From Bacteroidota bacterium (GTDB lineage: Bacteria; Bacteroidota; Bacteroidia; Bacteroidales; UBA1556): DNA of 11,681 nt. The notes beneath the pieces are model-generated. The model was not told the origin of the DNA and did no database searches. It saw only the letters and a program-made list of their open reading frames with translations. Numbering within the stretch: the first letter of the stretch is position 1; each line of letters opens with the position of its first letter. The stretch is from assembly GCA_003648395.1 (NCBI GenBank), contig QMPB01000085.1, positions 1 through 11,681 on the forward strand, written 5' to 3'. Below are positions 1 through 6,218 of the stretch, piece by piece. Made by a program: the position numbers and the translations under genes.

Positions 1-255
1 ATCGAAATTGATGAGTTAGAAGAATACCTTTATTATCTAATTCAGCGAGATACAGATGCTCTGAGTTCGTATAAGCATTTGGTTTATGGGCTACGCAAAC
101 TTTATCAGTTATTTGGCAAAGAGAACCTTGAATTATCTCTACCATCTATTAATAGACCGAATAAGATTCCTGTGGTACTCTCCCAAACTTCGCAAATTGA
201 AGATAGAAAGAAGTTTGGATGCTTAGACTATTTGTATGCAGCTAAAAATGTCTAG
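1..255 (+). pseudogene. Truncated tyrosine recombinase (phage-integrase/XerD type), N-terminal core-binding part
   Basis: An open frame enters from the left edge and ends at TAG 253-255, giving 84 visible codons. It fits the end of the SAM-like DNA-binding domain of XerC/XerD-type recombinases: a helix around SSYKHLVYGLRKLYQLF (codons 23-39), then the linker into the catalytic domain with IPVVLSQ (codons 56-62), which resembles the family pattern LPVVLSKEEV. The frame stops before the first catalytic arginine, so none of the Arg/His/Tyr active-site residues is present and the protein cannot recombine DNA. Either the gene is cut by a stop after AAKNV, where a family member would continue with KHR, or an internal deletion joined the N-terminal part to the native C-terminus. 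The overlap with the transposase start favours the second slightly. The start lies outside the window. Confidence 0.6.
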
Positions 256-367
256 CGATAATATTGCGGCTGTTATCCATAACTTTCTTCCAATCCTTAA
301 TACTAAAAGCAAATTACCCAATCATAAGCTTAGAGTTTTAGATGCACTGCAGAAATGTTATTTTTAA
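248..367 (+). pseudogene. Truncated IS91-family transposase, first 39 codons
   Basis: ATG at 248-250 opens a 39-residue frame ending at TAA 365-367. The peptide fits the extreme N-terminus of IS91-type (HUH, Y2) transposases, which begin with a short helix and then a segment like KLRxLxALxKC just before the zinc-binding domain; here it reads NHKLRVLDALQKC at residues 25-37. The family would go on with RTAALGGH and the zinc-binding cysteines, but the frame changes character right after the cysteine codon at 356-358 and stops. No rolling-circle catalytic residues remain, so the product is non-functional. The ATG overlaps the end of the upstream recombinase by 8 bases, as expected for translational coupling in the intact element. 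Confidence 0.6.
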
Positions 368-617
368 AAACCTCAATAAACCTATCAACTATTACAGAAA
401 ATGTATTGAGCTGTCTATGGTCAATAACTAATTCTTTCCATGAAAGTAATTCTCCTGATTCTTGACATTTCACCATTCCTTTTTTTGAATTTTCTTCAAA
501 ATAACCAAATTTTGCATTTCTGATATCATTTTCTACTACCCTTCTACAAGCCGCACTAAATTTAGTAAAATCACTTTTAGGTGAGTTAATTCTATTTATA
601 TATGAAAAACAATCGAG
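330..617 (-). pseudogene. DUF3223-type protein fragment, C-terminal half
   Basis: The minus strand is open from 617 to the stop at 330-332. Its translation fits the C-terminal part of DUF3223 proteins: CFSYINRINSPKSDF, then an AACRRVVENDI helix, then a VKCQESGELLSW-type segment, then VIDHRQLNTFSVIVDRF. The family pattern is roughly ACRxAV..DI, CxxTGE, and a (V/I)DHxxPxTFxxIVxxF ending. An in-frame TAA at 618-620 removes the N-terminal half, and no start codon precedes the conserved part, so this is a remnant. The real C-terminus is probably near 366; codons below that read into transposase DNA from the other strand. The function of the family is not established. Identification rests on remembered motif patterns. 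Confidence 0.5.
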
Positions 618-659
618 TTATCTTACTCAAATGCTATCCAACTTATTTATACGAACACC

Positions 660-1226
660 CTACTCCTCATCATTACTCACCGTTCGACTAATCGCCCTCC
701 AAATAACAAACGCTATAAGGCTTCCCAAAAGCCCGCCGCCAATTACATCTGCGGGATAATGAACTCCAAGATATATTCTACTATAGGATATTAACGTTGC
801 CCAAAGTAATAATAATACGAAAGCATATTTGAATTTTGGTTTAAGAGCATTTCCCATAAAAACCGCTATGGCAAACATATTGGCGGCATGAGAACTTACA
901 AAACCGTATTTCCCTCCGCAATGATCTCTTACTATATGCACTAAACTGGCTATCTCTTCATTATGACAAGGGCGTAATCGCTCAAAAACATTCTTAAAAA
1001 GATGCACTGAAATAGAATCAGCAAGAGATACTGCCACAAGTAAAGCAACAATAAGCCATACCGCTTGTTTTTTATATTCGGAAATTAGAAGATAAATAAA
1101 ATATAACCATAGAGGAATCCATAAAACAGTTGTAGAAACCCAATACATAATAAAATCGAAAAATGAATTATGCAAACCGTTTAAAAACAGAAAAACATCT
1201 GTGTCGATTTGAATAATATGATCCAT
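660..1226 (-). CDS. PAP2-family membrane phosphatase
   Basis: A 188-residue integral membrane protein with the full type-2 phosphatidic acid phosphatase signature: K78-x6-R85-P86, the motif-2 histidine in SSH (111-113, where many members have PSGH), and S149-R150-x5-H156-x3-D160. The histidines form the phospho-histidine intermediate and charge relay in this superfamily. Hydrophobic segments lie at roughly 28-48, 54-75, 110-127, 133-150 and 160-178, as expected for a bundle with the active site on the periplasmic side. Likely substrates are undecaprenyl pyrophosphate or a lipid phosphate such as lipid A; sequence alone cannot decide. It is the last gene of the hpt-adk-obgE operon, starting 9 bases after the obgE stop, with no Shine-Dalgarno sequence. 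Confidence 0.85.
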   Translation of the reverse strand: MDHIIQIDTDVFLFLNGLHNSFFDFIMYWVSTTVLWIPLWLYFIYLLISEYKKQAVWLIVALLVAVSLADSISVHLFKNVFERLRPCHNEEIASLVHIVRDHCGGKYGFVSSHAANMFAIAVFMGNALKPKFKYAFVLLLLWATLISYSRIYLGVHYPADVIGGGLLGSLIAFVIWRAISRTVSNDEE

Positions 1227-1235
1227 AATTGATTA

Positions 1236-2237
1236 TTATATTACTGGTTCAGTCATTTTATTCCATAGCAAGTCTTTTAGCTCACTAATACCTTTATTTG
1301 TAATTGCTGAAATAAATATTGTATCAATATCTGTTGGTAATTCTGGTTTCAAATCCTCTATCATTTCATCATCAAAAATATCGGACTTAGTAATTGCTAA
1401 TAATCTAGATTTATCCAATAATTCAGGATTATACTGCTTAAGTTCATTCAATAATATTCGATATTCTTTATCAATATCGTCAGAATCAATGGGAACCATG
1501 AACAAAAGAGTAGAATTACGTTCGATATGGCGCAAAAATCTCAATCCTAAACCTTTACCTTCGTGAGCTCCTTCTATAATGCCTGGGATATCAGCCATAA
1601 TAAATGACTTATTATCACGATATGGTACAATGCCAAGGTTTGGTTTTAGAGTGGTAAAAGGATAATCTGCAATTTCTGGTTTAGCGGCAGAAACAACAGA
1701 AAGAAGAGTAGATTTACCAGCACTAGGAAATCCAACAAGACCAACATCTGCCATTATCTTTAGCTCCATTATTACCCAACCTTCTTCTAGTTCTTCGCCT
1801 GGTTGTGCATAAGTTGGTGCTTGATTTATGGCTGTCTTAAAATGAACATTTCCTTGACCTCCACGGCCTCCTTTTTTGATAATTATCTCTTGACCATCTT
1901 TGGTTATTTCACCTATTTCTATACCAGTTTCAGCATCTCTTATTATTGTTCCCAAAGGAATATCAATAATTTTATCATCGCCTATAGCACCTGAGCTTTG
2001 TTGCTTACTTCCAGATTCTCCGTGTTCGGCTTTAATATGTTTAGTATATCGTAAATGAAGTAAAGTCCAAAACTGTGCGTTACCTCTTGCAATAACATGA
2101 CCACCTCTGCCGCCATCTCCACCATCAGGACCCCCTTTTGGGATATATTTTTCTCTACGCATATGCGTTGATCCGGGACCTCCATTACCTGATTTACAAT
2201 GGATTTTTACATAATCAACAAAGTTAGTTCCTGCCAT
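1236..2237 (-). CDS. obgE: GTPase ObgE/CgtA
   Basis: Obg is an essential, slow-turnover GTPase that binds the 50S ribosomal subunit and links ribosome assembly to growth state. The 333 residues cover a full short Obg: the glycine-rich Obg fold (1-160, with repeats such as [13 protein letters not shown] at 34-46 and [10 protein letters not shown] at 121-130) and a G domain with G1 GFPSAGKST (169-177), G2 YPFTTLKPN (192-200), G3 DIPG (216-219), G4 TKSD (283-286) and G5 SAIT (310-313). G4 has Thr where NKxD is usual, a common Obg variant. It lacks the C-terminal OCT domain, which is variable in the family. Start ATG at 2237 gives the canonical F-x-D beginning. It begins 2 bases after the adenylate kinase stop, so the genes are surely co-transcribed. 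Confidence 0.95.
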   Translation of the reverse strand: MAGTNFVDYVKIHCKSGNGGPGSTHMRREKYIPKGGPDGGDGGRGGHVIARGNAQFWTLLHLRYTKHIKAEHGESGSKQQSSGAIGDDKIIDIPLGTIIRDAETGIEIGEITKDGQEIIIKKGGRGGQGNVHFKTAINQAPTYAQPGEELEEGWVIMELKIMADVGLVGFPSAGKSTLLSVVSAAKPEIADYPFTTLKPNLGIVPYRDNKSFIMADIPGIIEGAHEGKGLGLRFLRHIERNSTLLFMVPIDSDDIDKEYRILLNELKQYNPELLDKSRLLAITKSDIFDDEMIEDLKPELPTDIDTIFISAITNKGISELKDLLWNKMTEPVI

Positions 2238-2239
2238 AT

Positions 2240-3403
2240 TTATCTTTTTATCAGTTCGGAAACCGCTTTATTAATTTTATCAAAAACTTCTATATCTTCT
2301 CCACTTCCATCCATGTGCAGAACTTTATTCTGTACTGAATAGAATGCAGAAACATCTTTCTTAATGGTGTTTTCCCATTCTTCAAGACGATGTATAATAA
2401 CATCTGTACTCATATCATAAGTACGAGCTTTATCAGATTTACTTCTCTGAGAAAGACGTTTTATTGATGTTAAAGTACTAGTATCTAATTCAATTGCTAA
2501 ATCGACTTTAGAATTTATTTTCTTTAAAAGACCATCTAGGATATAAGCTTGAACCAGTGAACGTGGGAATCCTTTAAATACATAACCATTAACATGAGGA
2601 TTATCTCTAATTACTTTCTCAATAATTCTAATTGGATATTCATCGGGAACCAAATCTCCTTTTTCCATAAATTCTTGGCATTTTTTTCCTAGCATTGTCC
2701 CTGCTTCAATCTCTTGACGCATTATTTTACCAGTAGAAATATAAGCAAGATTATGCTCTGCAGCAAGTAATTTAGCTTGTGTTCCTCTTCCAGAACCTGG
2801 TTTTCCAGTAACTACAATATTGAAATACTTACGTTTTAGAGTTTTCTCAATAGCATCGGTTAATCTTTTAGTTATATCGCTAATTTCACCAACACCATTA
2901 ATAGAAATATATTTACCTCTATCTTTATAAAATTCAATAAGAGGCATTGTTTTATCTTCATATTCTTTCAGCCTTTGCTCTATAACAACAAGATTGTCAT
3001 CAGATCTACCAGAAGATTTCCCTCTTTCTACAAGTCGGGTAACTAATTCTTCTTTTGGTACTTCAAGACTAAGCATAAAGTTAAGAGAAGTATTTAGTTT
3101 AGATAATAAACCATCTAAAATATATGCTTGAACTACAGTTCTAGGGAATCCGTCGAATAATATTCCATCTTTAGCTTCATCTGTAATTCTTTTTTCTATA
3201 ATTTGAACAATCAAATCGTCACTAACCAAACCTCCACGTGCAATTACATCTTTAGCTTTTAAGCCTAATAAGCTTTCTTCTGCTATTTCCTTTCTAAGAA
3301 TATCACCTGTGGAAATATATGTTAGGTTATACTTTTCAATCAAATATTTTGATTGTGTTCCTTTTCCTGCGCCCGGAGGACCAAATAATGCAATATTAAA
3401 CAT
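2240..3403 (-). CDS. adk: Tandem double adenylate kinase with a degenerate second domain
   Basis: Adenylate kinase (ATP + AMP to 2 ADP) normally has about 190 residues in this phylum; this protein has 387 and holds two complete copies. Domain 1 (1-190) looks active: P-loop GPPGAGKGT (8-16, Lys14), STGD (31-34), DGFPR (84-88) and a short zinc-free lid with SGRSDD (131-136). Domain 2 (192-387) keeps the fold but has GKPGSGRGT (200-208) with Arg206 for the P-loop Lys, STGK (223-226) and KGFPR (277-281) with Lys for the Asp. Both copies share QAYILDGLL after the GFPR motif, so they come from a tandem duplication. The frame is intact through both halves, so this is a real fusion, not two genes. 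It lies 12 bases after hpt and 2 before obgE. Domain 2 is inferred to be non-catalytic or altered. Confidence 0.92.
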   Translation of the reverse strand: MFNIALFGPPGAGKGTQSKYLIEKYNLTYISTGDILRKEIAEESLLGLKAKDVIARGGLVSDDLIVQIIEKRITDEAKDGILFDGFPRTVVQAYILDGLLSKLNTSLNFMLSLEVPKEELVTRLVERGKSSGRSDDNLVVIEQRLKEYEDKTMPLIEFYKDRGKYISINGVGEISDITKRLTDAIEKTLKRKYFNIVVTGKPGSGRGTQAKLLAAEHNLAYISTGKIMRQEIEAGTMLGKKCQEFMEKGDLVPDEYPIRIIEKVIRDNPHVNGYVFKGFPRSLVQAYILDGLLKKINSKVDLAIELDTSTLTSIKRLSQRSKSDKARTYDMSTDVIIHRLEEWENTIKKDVSAFYSVQNKVLHMDGSGEDIEVFDKINKAVSELIKR

Positions 3404-3415
3404 AGTAATTGTTTT

Positions 3416-3952
3416 TTAGTCTGTAATAATATATATGTCTTTCAAATTTCGTCCTAATTGATCGTAGTCTAATCCATAACCAACAATAAAATCATTCGCT
3501 ATTTCAAATCCAATATAATCTACCTTATAATCCTTTTGAAAAGATTCTGGCTTAAAGAAAAGAGTGGCAATTCTTATGCTTGCAGGCTTTCTCTCATCTA
3601 AATCACTAAGCAGGTCACTCATAGTAATTCCTGTATCAACAATATCCTCAATAATTACAATATCTCGCCCATCAATACTATGATTAAGACCAATTAATTG
3701 CTTTACTTTTTCCGAAGACTCTGTTCCTTCATAAGAAGCTAATTTCACGAATGATACTTCACAAAAATATGGATATGACTTCATAAGATCGCTTGCAAAC
3801 ATAAAAGCTCCATTTAGAACCACTAGAAATATGGGATTCCGTTCTTTGTAATCTTTTGCTATTTCTAGAGCTACTCTACTAACCTGCTTAAGTATTTCCT
3901 CTGAAGAAATATGAGTTTTAAATTTCTTATCCTTTAACTGAATTGTTTGCAT
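3416..3952 (-). CDS. hpt: Hypoxanthine phosphoribosyltransferase
   Basis: A 178-residue type I phosphoribosyltransferase that converts hypoxanthine (and usually guanine) plus PRPP to IMP/GMP in purine salvage. The PRPP-binding loop VIIEDIVDTGIT (99-110) contains the two acidic residues and the P-loop-like DTG of the family. Also present are the LNGAFMFASDL segment (46-56), which forms part of the pyrophosphate site, the flexible-loop SYEGTESS (73-80), and the C-terminal YIGFEI...DFIVGYGLDYD region (146-164) that stacks on the base. Length is normal. It is the first gene of a four-gene minus-strand operon with a recognisable promoter at 3978-4010 and a leader of about 20 bases. The next gene, adk, acts on products of the same pathway. 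Confidence 0.93.
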   Translation of the reverse strand: MQTIQLKDKKFKTHISSEEILKQVSRVALEIAKDYKERNPIFLVVLNGAFMFASDLMKSYPYFCEVSFVKLASYEGTESSEKVKQLIGLNHSIDGRDIVIIEDIVDTGITMSDLLSDLDERKPASIRIATLFFKPESFQKDYKVDYIGFEIANDFIVGYGLDYDQLGRNLKDIYIITD

Positions 3953-3977
3953 ACTGTACCAAATGATTTTATTTGTG

Positions 3978-4010
3978 CAAAGATATGTTTTTTTAAAAAA
4001 AGCTTAACAA
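3978..4010 (-). promoter_or_regulatory. Predicted Bacteroidota promoter of the hpt-adk-obgE-PAP2 operon
   Basis: On the minus strand a TATCTTTG box (3985 down to 3978) fits the Bacteroidota -7 consensus TAnnTTTG, and a TTG (4010 down to 4008) sits 22 bases upstream as a -33 element. Transcription would start near 3971, leaving a leader of about 18 bases before the hpt ATG. No other promoter is seen inside the tightly packed operon. Confidence 0.6.
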
Positions 4011-4135
4011 TAATATTATTCTTGAAATAGCTAGAAAAATCAAACTTTATAAATGTTTTATATCTTAAAAGGTGATGATTATTGCTTTATCTTGCAAAAT
4101 TACTGATTATTCAAGTACTGCATTACCAAAAAGTG

Positions 4136-4143
4136 TATATTTG
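4136..4143 (+). promoter_or_regulatory. Predicted -7 promoter box of the Rrf2-family gene
   Basis: TATATTTG matches TAnnTTTG exactly. It lies 17 to 24 bases before the ATG at 4160, so transcription would begin around 4150. This decides the start codon: a longer frame opens at 4082 but would place the promoter inside the coding region. No convincing -33 TTG is present at the usual distance. Confidence 0.55.
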
Positions 4144-4159
4144 CACAAATAACTATCGC

Positions 4160-4603
4160 ATGCATAAATTAATAAATATTTCTGAAGCAAGTTCTATTGC
4201 TATTCATAGCTTAGCCTTAATAGCAAAGTTAGATAAACATATTAATGCAACACATATTGCTAAATTAACTGGTTTCTCAAAAAACCATTTAAGCAAAATT
4301 CTGCAAATACTTGTAAAACAAGGTTATTTAAAATCTAATAGGGGCCCAAAAGGGGGCTTTAGTCTTATTAAAGATGCTAACAAAATCAGCCTACTTGAAA
4401 TTTACGAACTAATAGAAGGCAAATCAGCAAATGATTTCTGTACCGAACATAATCCCATTTGCCCATTTTTGGATTGTATCTATGGTGATATTGTAGAGGA
4501 AATAAGCATTATATTTCTTAAGAAATTCAAAGAAAGATCTATTGCTGATATAAAATGGAAAACTGGAACTACCTATAAATCTATGATAGGGATGCTAAAC
4601 TAG
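4160..4603 (+). CDS. Rrf2-family transcriptional regulator with three cysteines
   Basis: Using the ATG at 4160 the protein has 147 residues, the usual length of Rrf2 regulators (IscR, NsrR, RirA relatives). A winged helix-turn-helix occupies about 8-68, with the recognition region HIAKLTGFSKNHLSKILQ (32-49) and the wing GPKGGF (62-67) typical of the family. Three cysteines, C94, C101 and C106, sit where IscR and NsrR bind an Fe-S cluster, but with C-x6-C-x4-C spacing instead of C-x5-C-x5-C, so a cluster is likely but not certain. A frame extends upstream to 4082; I reject it because the extra 26 residues do not fit the family and contain the promoter. It is divergent from hpt, and both promoters carry the same sequence, suggesting autoregulation and possible control of hpt. 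The inducer is unknown. Confidence 0.85.
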   Translation: MHKLINISEASSIAIHSLALIAKLDKHINATHIAKLTGFSKNHLSKILQILVKQGYLKSNRGPKGGFSLIKDANKISLLEIYELIEGKSANDFCTEHNPICPFLDCIYGDIVEEISIIFLKKFKERSIADIKWKTGTTYKSMIGMLN

Positions 4604-4811
4604 TAACTGGGAGTGGGAATCTTTAGTTAGTAGTCTTCATAACAACTTACAAACGTTTAACATTTTAGCAATTTTATTTTTATAATTAAGGTGCATTTGC
4701 AGTGCGTATATTTAATATCAGTGAATTCATTCTACAGAATTATTCTATCATTTTTTTCATTTATTCTAATTAAAACCATATTTTTGTCAATAACTATAAA
4801 ACAGATAGCTA
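4604..4811. other. Intergenic region before the PorT-like gene
   Basis: About 208 bases without a gene. The only element I can support is a -7 box near the right end, listed separately. A small palindromic TGCATTTGCA lies at about 4692-4701, of unknown meaning. No terminator hairpin with a T-run follows the Rrf2-family gene. Confidence 0.4.
4779..4786 (+). promoter_or_regulatory. Predicted -7 promoter box of the PorT-like gene
   Basis: TATTTTTG matches the Bacteroidota TAnnTTTG consensus and ends 25 bases before the ATG at 4812. No TTG is found at the -33 position, so support rests on the -7 box and its distance from the gene. Confidence 0.45.
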
Positions 4812-5423
4812 ATGATTAAAGTATTGATAATCTCACTATTTATTTTAGTAAGTATTAGTGTCAAATCTCAAGACTTCTCAGCCGGAGCACAACTTGGCAT
4901 GACTGGAACTCAGGTAACTGGTGATGGATTAAGTGGATTTAATAAGGCAGGAATATTTGCTGGTGTATATGTTAGTAGACCATTGGGGAGATTAGGAAAA
5001 GCTCAATTAGAATTTAATTTTATTCAAAAAGGAAGTAGAAAAAATGCTAAACCAAGTGATGGTATTTACGATTCATATTTGTTGAGAATGAATTATGTTG
5101 AAGTACCAATAATGTATATATTTAGAATTATTAAACCTTTGGAGATTGAAGCTGGCCTTCAGTTTGCGTACTTAATAAATTATCGAGAATTTGATGAGCA
5201 CGGAGAATTCTATCGAGACCCCGATGTTCCAGACCTTAAAAAACTAGATTTTTCAGCTTTTGCCGGTTTACATTATAAGATAAATAATAAGTGGGGAATT
5301 TCTTTGCGATATGGATATTCAATTCTAGCTCTTAGACCAAAACCCGAACAAGCACATTTTAGATGGGATGCAGGCATGTTTAATGAAGTTCTATGTACCA
5401 CTTTTCAATATACTTTTCAATAA
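4812..5423 (+). CDS. PorT-like outer-membrane beta-barrel protein
   Basis: A 203-residue exported protein. Residues 1-19 are a signal peptide (Lys3, then a hydrophobic stretch), with likely cleavage VKS|Q so that the mature protein begins with Gln, as is common in Bacteroidota. The rest fits the small eight-stranded barrel family often annotated as porin family/PorT or OMP_b-brl_2: an opening GAQLGMTG strand, the FNFIQKGSRKN strand-loop (49-59), the RMNYVEVPIMYIF strand pair (about 93-105), and late strands FAGLHYKINNKWGISLRYGYS (about 150-170). It ends with an aromatic-rich strand, FQYTFQ. The specific role is unknown; relatives are abundant and most are uncharacterised. It has its own promoter and is followed by RNase H1 after 82 bases. 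Confidence 0.75.
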   Translation: MIKVLIISLFILVSISVKSQDFSAGAQLGMTGTQVTGDGLSGFNKAGIFAGVYVSRPLGRLGKAQLEFNFIQKGSRKNAKPSDGIYDSYLLRMNYVEVPIMYIFRIIKPLEIEAGLQFAYLINYREFDEHGEFYRDPDVPDLKKLDFSAFAGLHYKINNKWGISLRYGYSILALRPKPEQAHFRWDAGMFNEVLCTTFQYTFQ

Positions 5424-5459
5424 CAATAATTCATGAATCTATTGTCTCTATCTTATCTG

Positions 5460-5490
5460 TTGATTTAGGTAGTAAAGCCCCAAATCTTTG
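5460..5490 (+). promoter_or_regulatory. Possible promoter of the RNase H1 gene
   Basis: TTG at 5460-5462 and AATCTTTG at 5483-5490 are 20 bases apart, the usual -33/-7 spacing in Bacteroidota. The -7 box has one mismatch to TAnnTTTG (A in the first position). The ATG follows 15 bases later. Confidence 0.4.
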
Positions 5491-5505
5491 ATTATCAAAT
5501 GAAAT

Positions 5506-6147
5506 ATGAGTAAAAAAAAGCAAAAATATTACGTAGTTTGGAAAGGTAATAAACCTGGTGTTTATACTACTTGGGAAGAGTGTAAAAAGCAAGTTCATGG
5601 TTTTGCTTCTCCCGTTTTTAAAGCTTTTCAGAATATAGAAATTGCTAAAAAAGCATATACTGAGAACCCGGGGAAATATATGGGAGACAACTATATAGAA
5701 CCTATAATGCTTAAAAAATATCAGAATAAAAAAATAGGATCTCCCATTAAAAATACATTAAGTGTTGATGCAGCATGTAGCGGAAACCCTGGTCCATTAG
5801 AATATCAAGGTGTAGATACTGCAAGCGGTAAGCTAATATTTCATCAGGGTCCTTTTCCATTGGGAACTGTAAATATTGGTGAGTTTTTAGCATTAGTACA
5901 TGGTTTGGCCTTATTGAAAAGTCAGAATAATTCTATGCCAATATATTCTGATTCAATGACAGCTATGTCGTGGGTCAGAAAGAAAGCCATTAAAACTAAT
6001 CTTGAAAGAAATGCCAAAACAGAGGATCTTTTTAAAATGGTTGATAGGGCATTAATTTGGATAAAATCCAACACTTGGGAGAATAAAATTCTAAAATGGG
6101 AAACTGCCGTTTGGGGTGAAATTCCTGCGGATTTTGGGAGAAAATAA
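5506..6147 (+). CDS. rnhA: Ribonuclease H1 with N-terminal viroplasmin domain
   Basis: RNase H1 cuts the RNA strand of RNA-DNA hybrids, removing primers and R-loops. The 213-residue protein begins with a viroplasmin/caulimovirus-VI hybrid-binding domain (about 6-52; KYYVVWKGNKPGVYTTWEEC and the FKAFQNIEIAKKAY region), then the catalytic domain from about 82. The four metal-binding acids can be placed: D88 in SVDAACSGNPGP, E126 in NIGEFLAL, D149 in IYSDS, and D209 in IPADFGRK. Length and layout match the form common in Bacteroidota, where this gene is usually a stand-alone housekeeping gene. No close operon partner: a probable promoter lies upstream, and the next gene is convergent, starting its 3' end 71 bases downstream. 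Confidence 0.92.
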   Translation: MSKKKQKYYVVWKGNKPGVYTTWEECKKQVHGFASPVFKAFQNIEIAKKAYTENPGKYMGDNYIEPIMLKKYQNKKIGSPIKNTLSVDAACSGNPGPLEYQGVDTASGKLIFHQGPFPLGTVNIGEFLALVHGLALLKSQNNSMPIYSDSMTAMSWVRKKAIKTNLERNAKTEDLFKMVDRALIWIKSNTWENKILKWETAVWGEIPADFGRK

Positions 6148-6218
6148 TAAAGTGGACAGTTCTCTGTTGGCGGTTGGACAACTCAAATAACCAAATACAC
6201 AAATCACCATTTTAAAAA

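Larger units (their letters stand above)
1..367 (+). mobile_element. Remnant of an IS91-like element with an accessory integrase
   Basis: Two broken genes of one element lie here: the SAM-like N-terminal part of a tyrosine recombinase and the first 39 codons of an IS91-type transposase. A tyrosine recombinase directly upstream of an IS91-group transposase is a known arrangement in Bacteroidota. The transposase ATG at 248-250 overlaps the recombinase stop at 253-255. Homology to the transposase ends near 358, where a fragment of an unrelated gene on the other strand begins, so the right part of the element has been lost. The left end is outside the window. Confidence 0.6.

Noticed and set aside
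1803..2185. Overlapping open frames on both strands within obgE
   Set aside because: They lie inside the glycine-rich Obg fold in other frames, show no family motifs, and have low-complexity translations.
2786..2788. The Arg206 codon (AGA for AAA) in the second adenylate kinase P-loop as a sequencing error
   Set aside because: Two other conserved positions of the same domain, residues 226 and 277, are also changed, so the degeneracy is consistent and not a single-base error.
4082..4159. N-terminal extension of the Rrf2-family gene by 26 codons
   Set aside because: The extra residues do not fit the family, which starts just before the winged helix, and the exact TATATTTG promoter box lies within the extension.
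6148..6218. Shared terminator between the convergent RNase H1 and barrel genes
   Set aside because: No stem of useful length with a T-run was found in the 71 bases; only short scattered matches such as AGTT/AACT.
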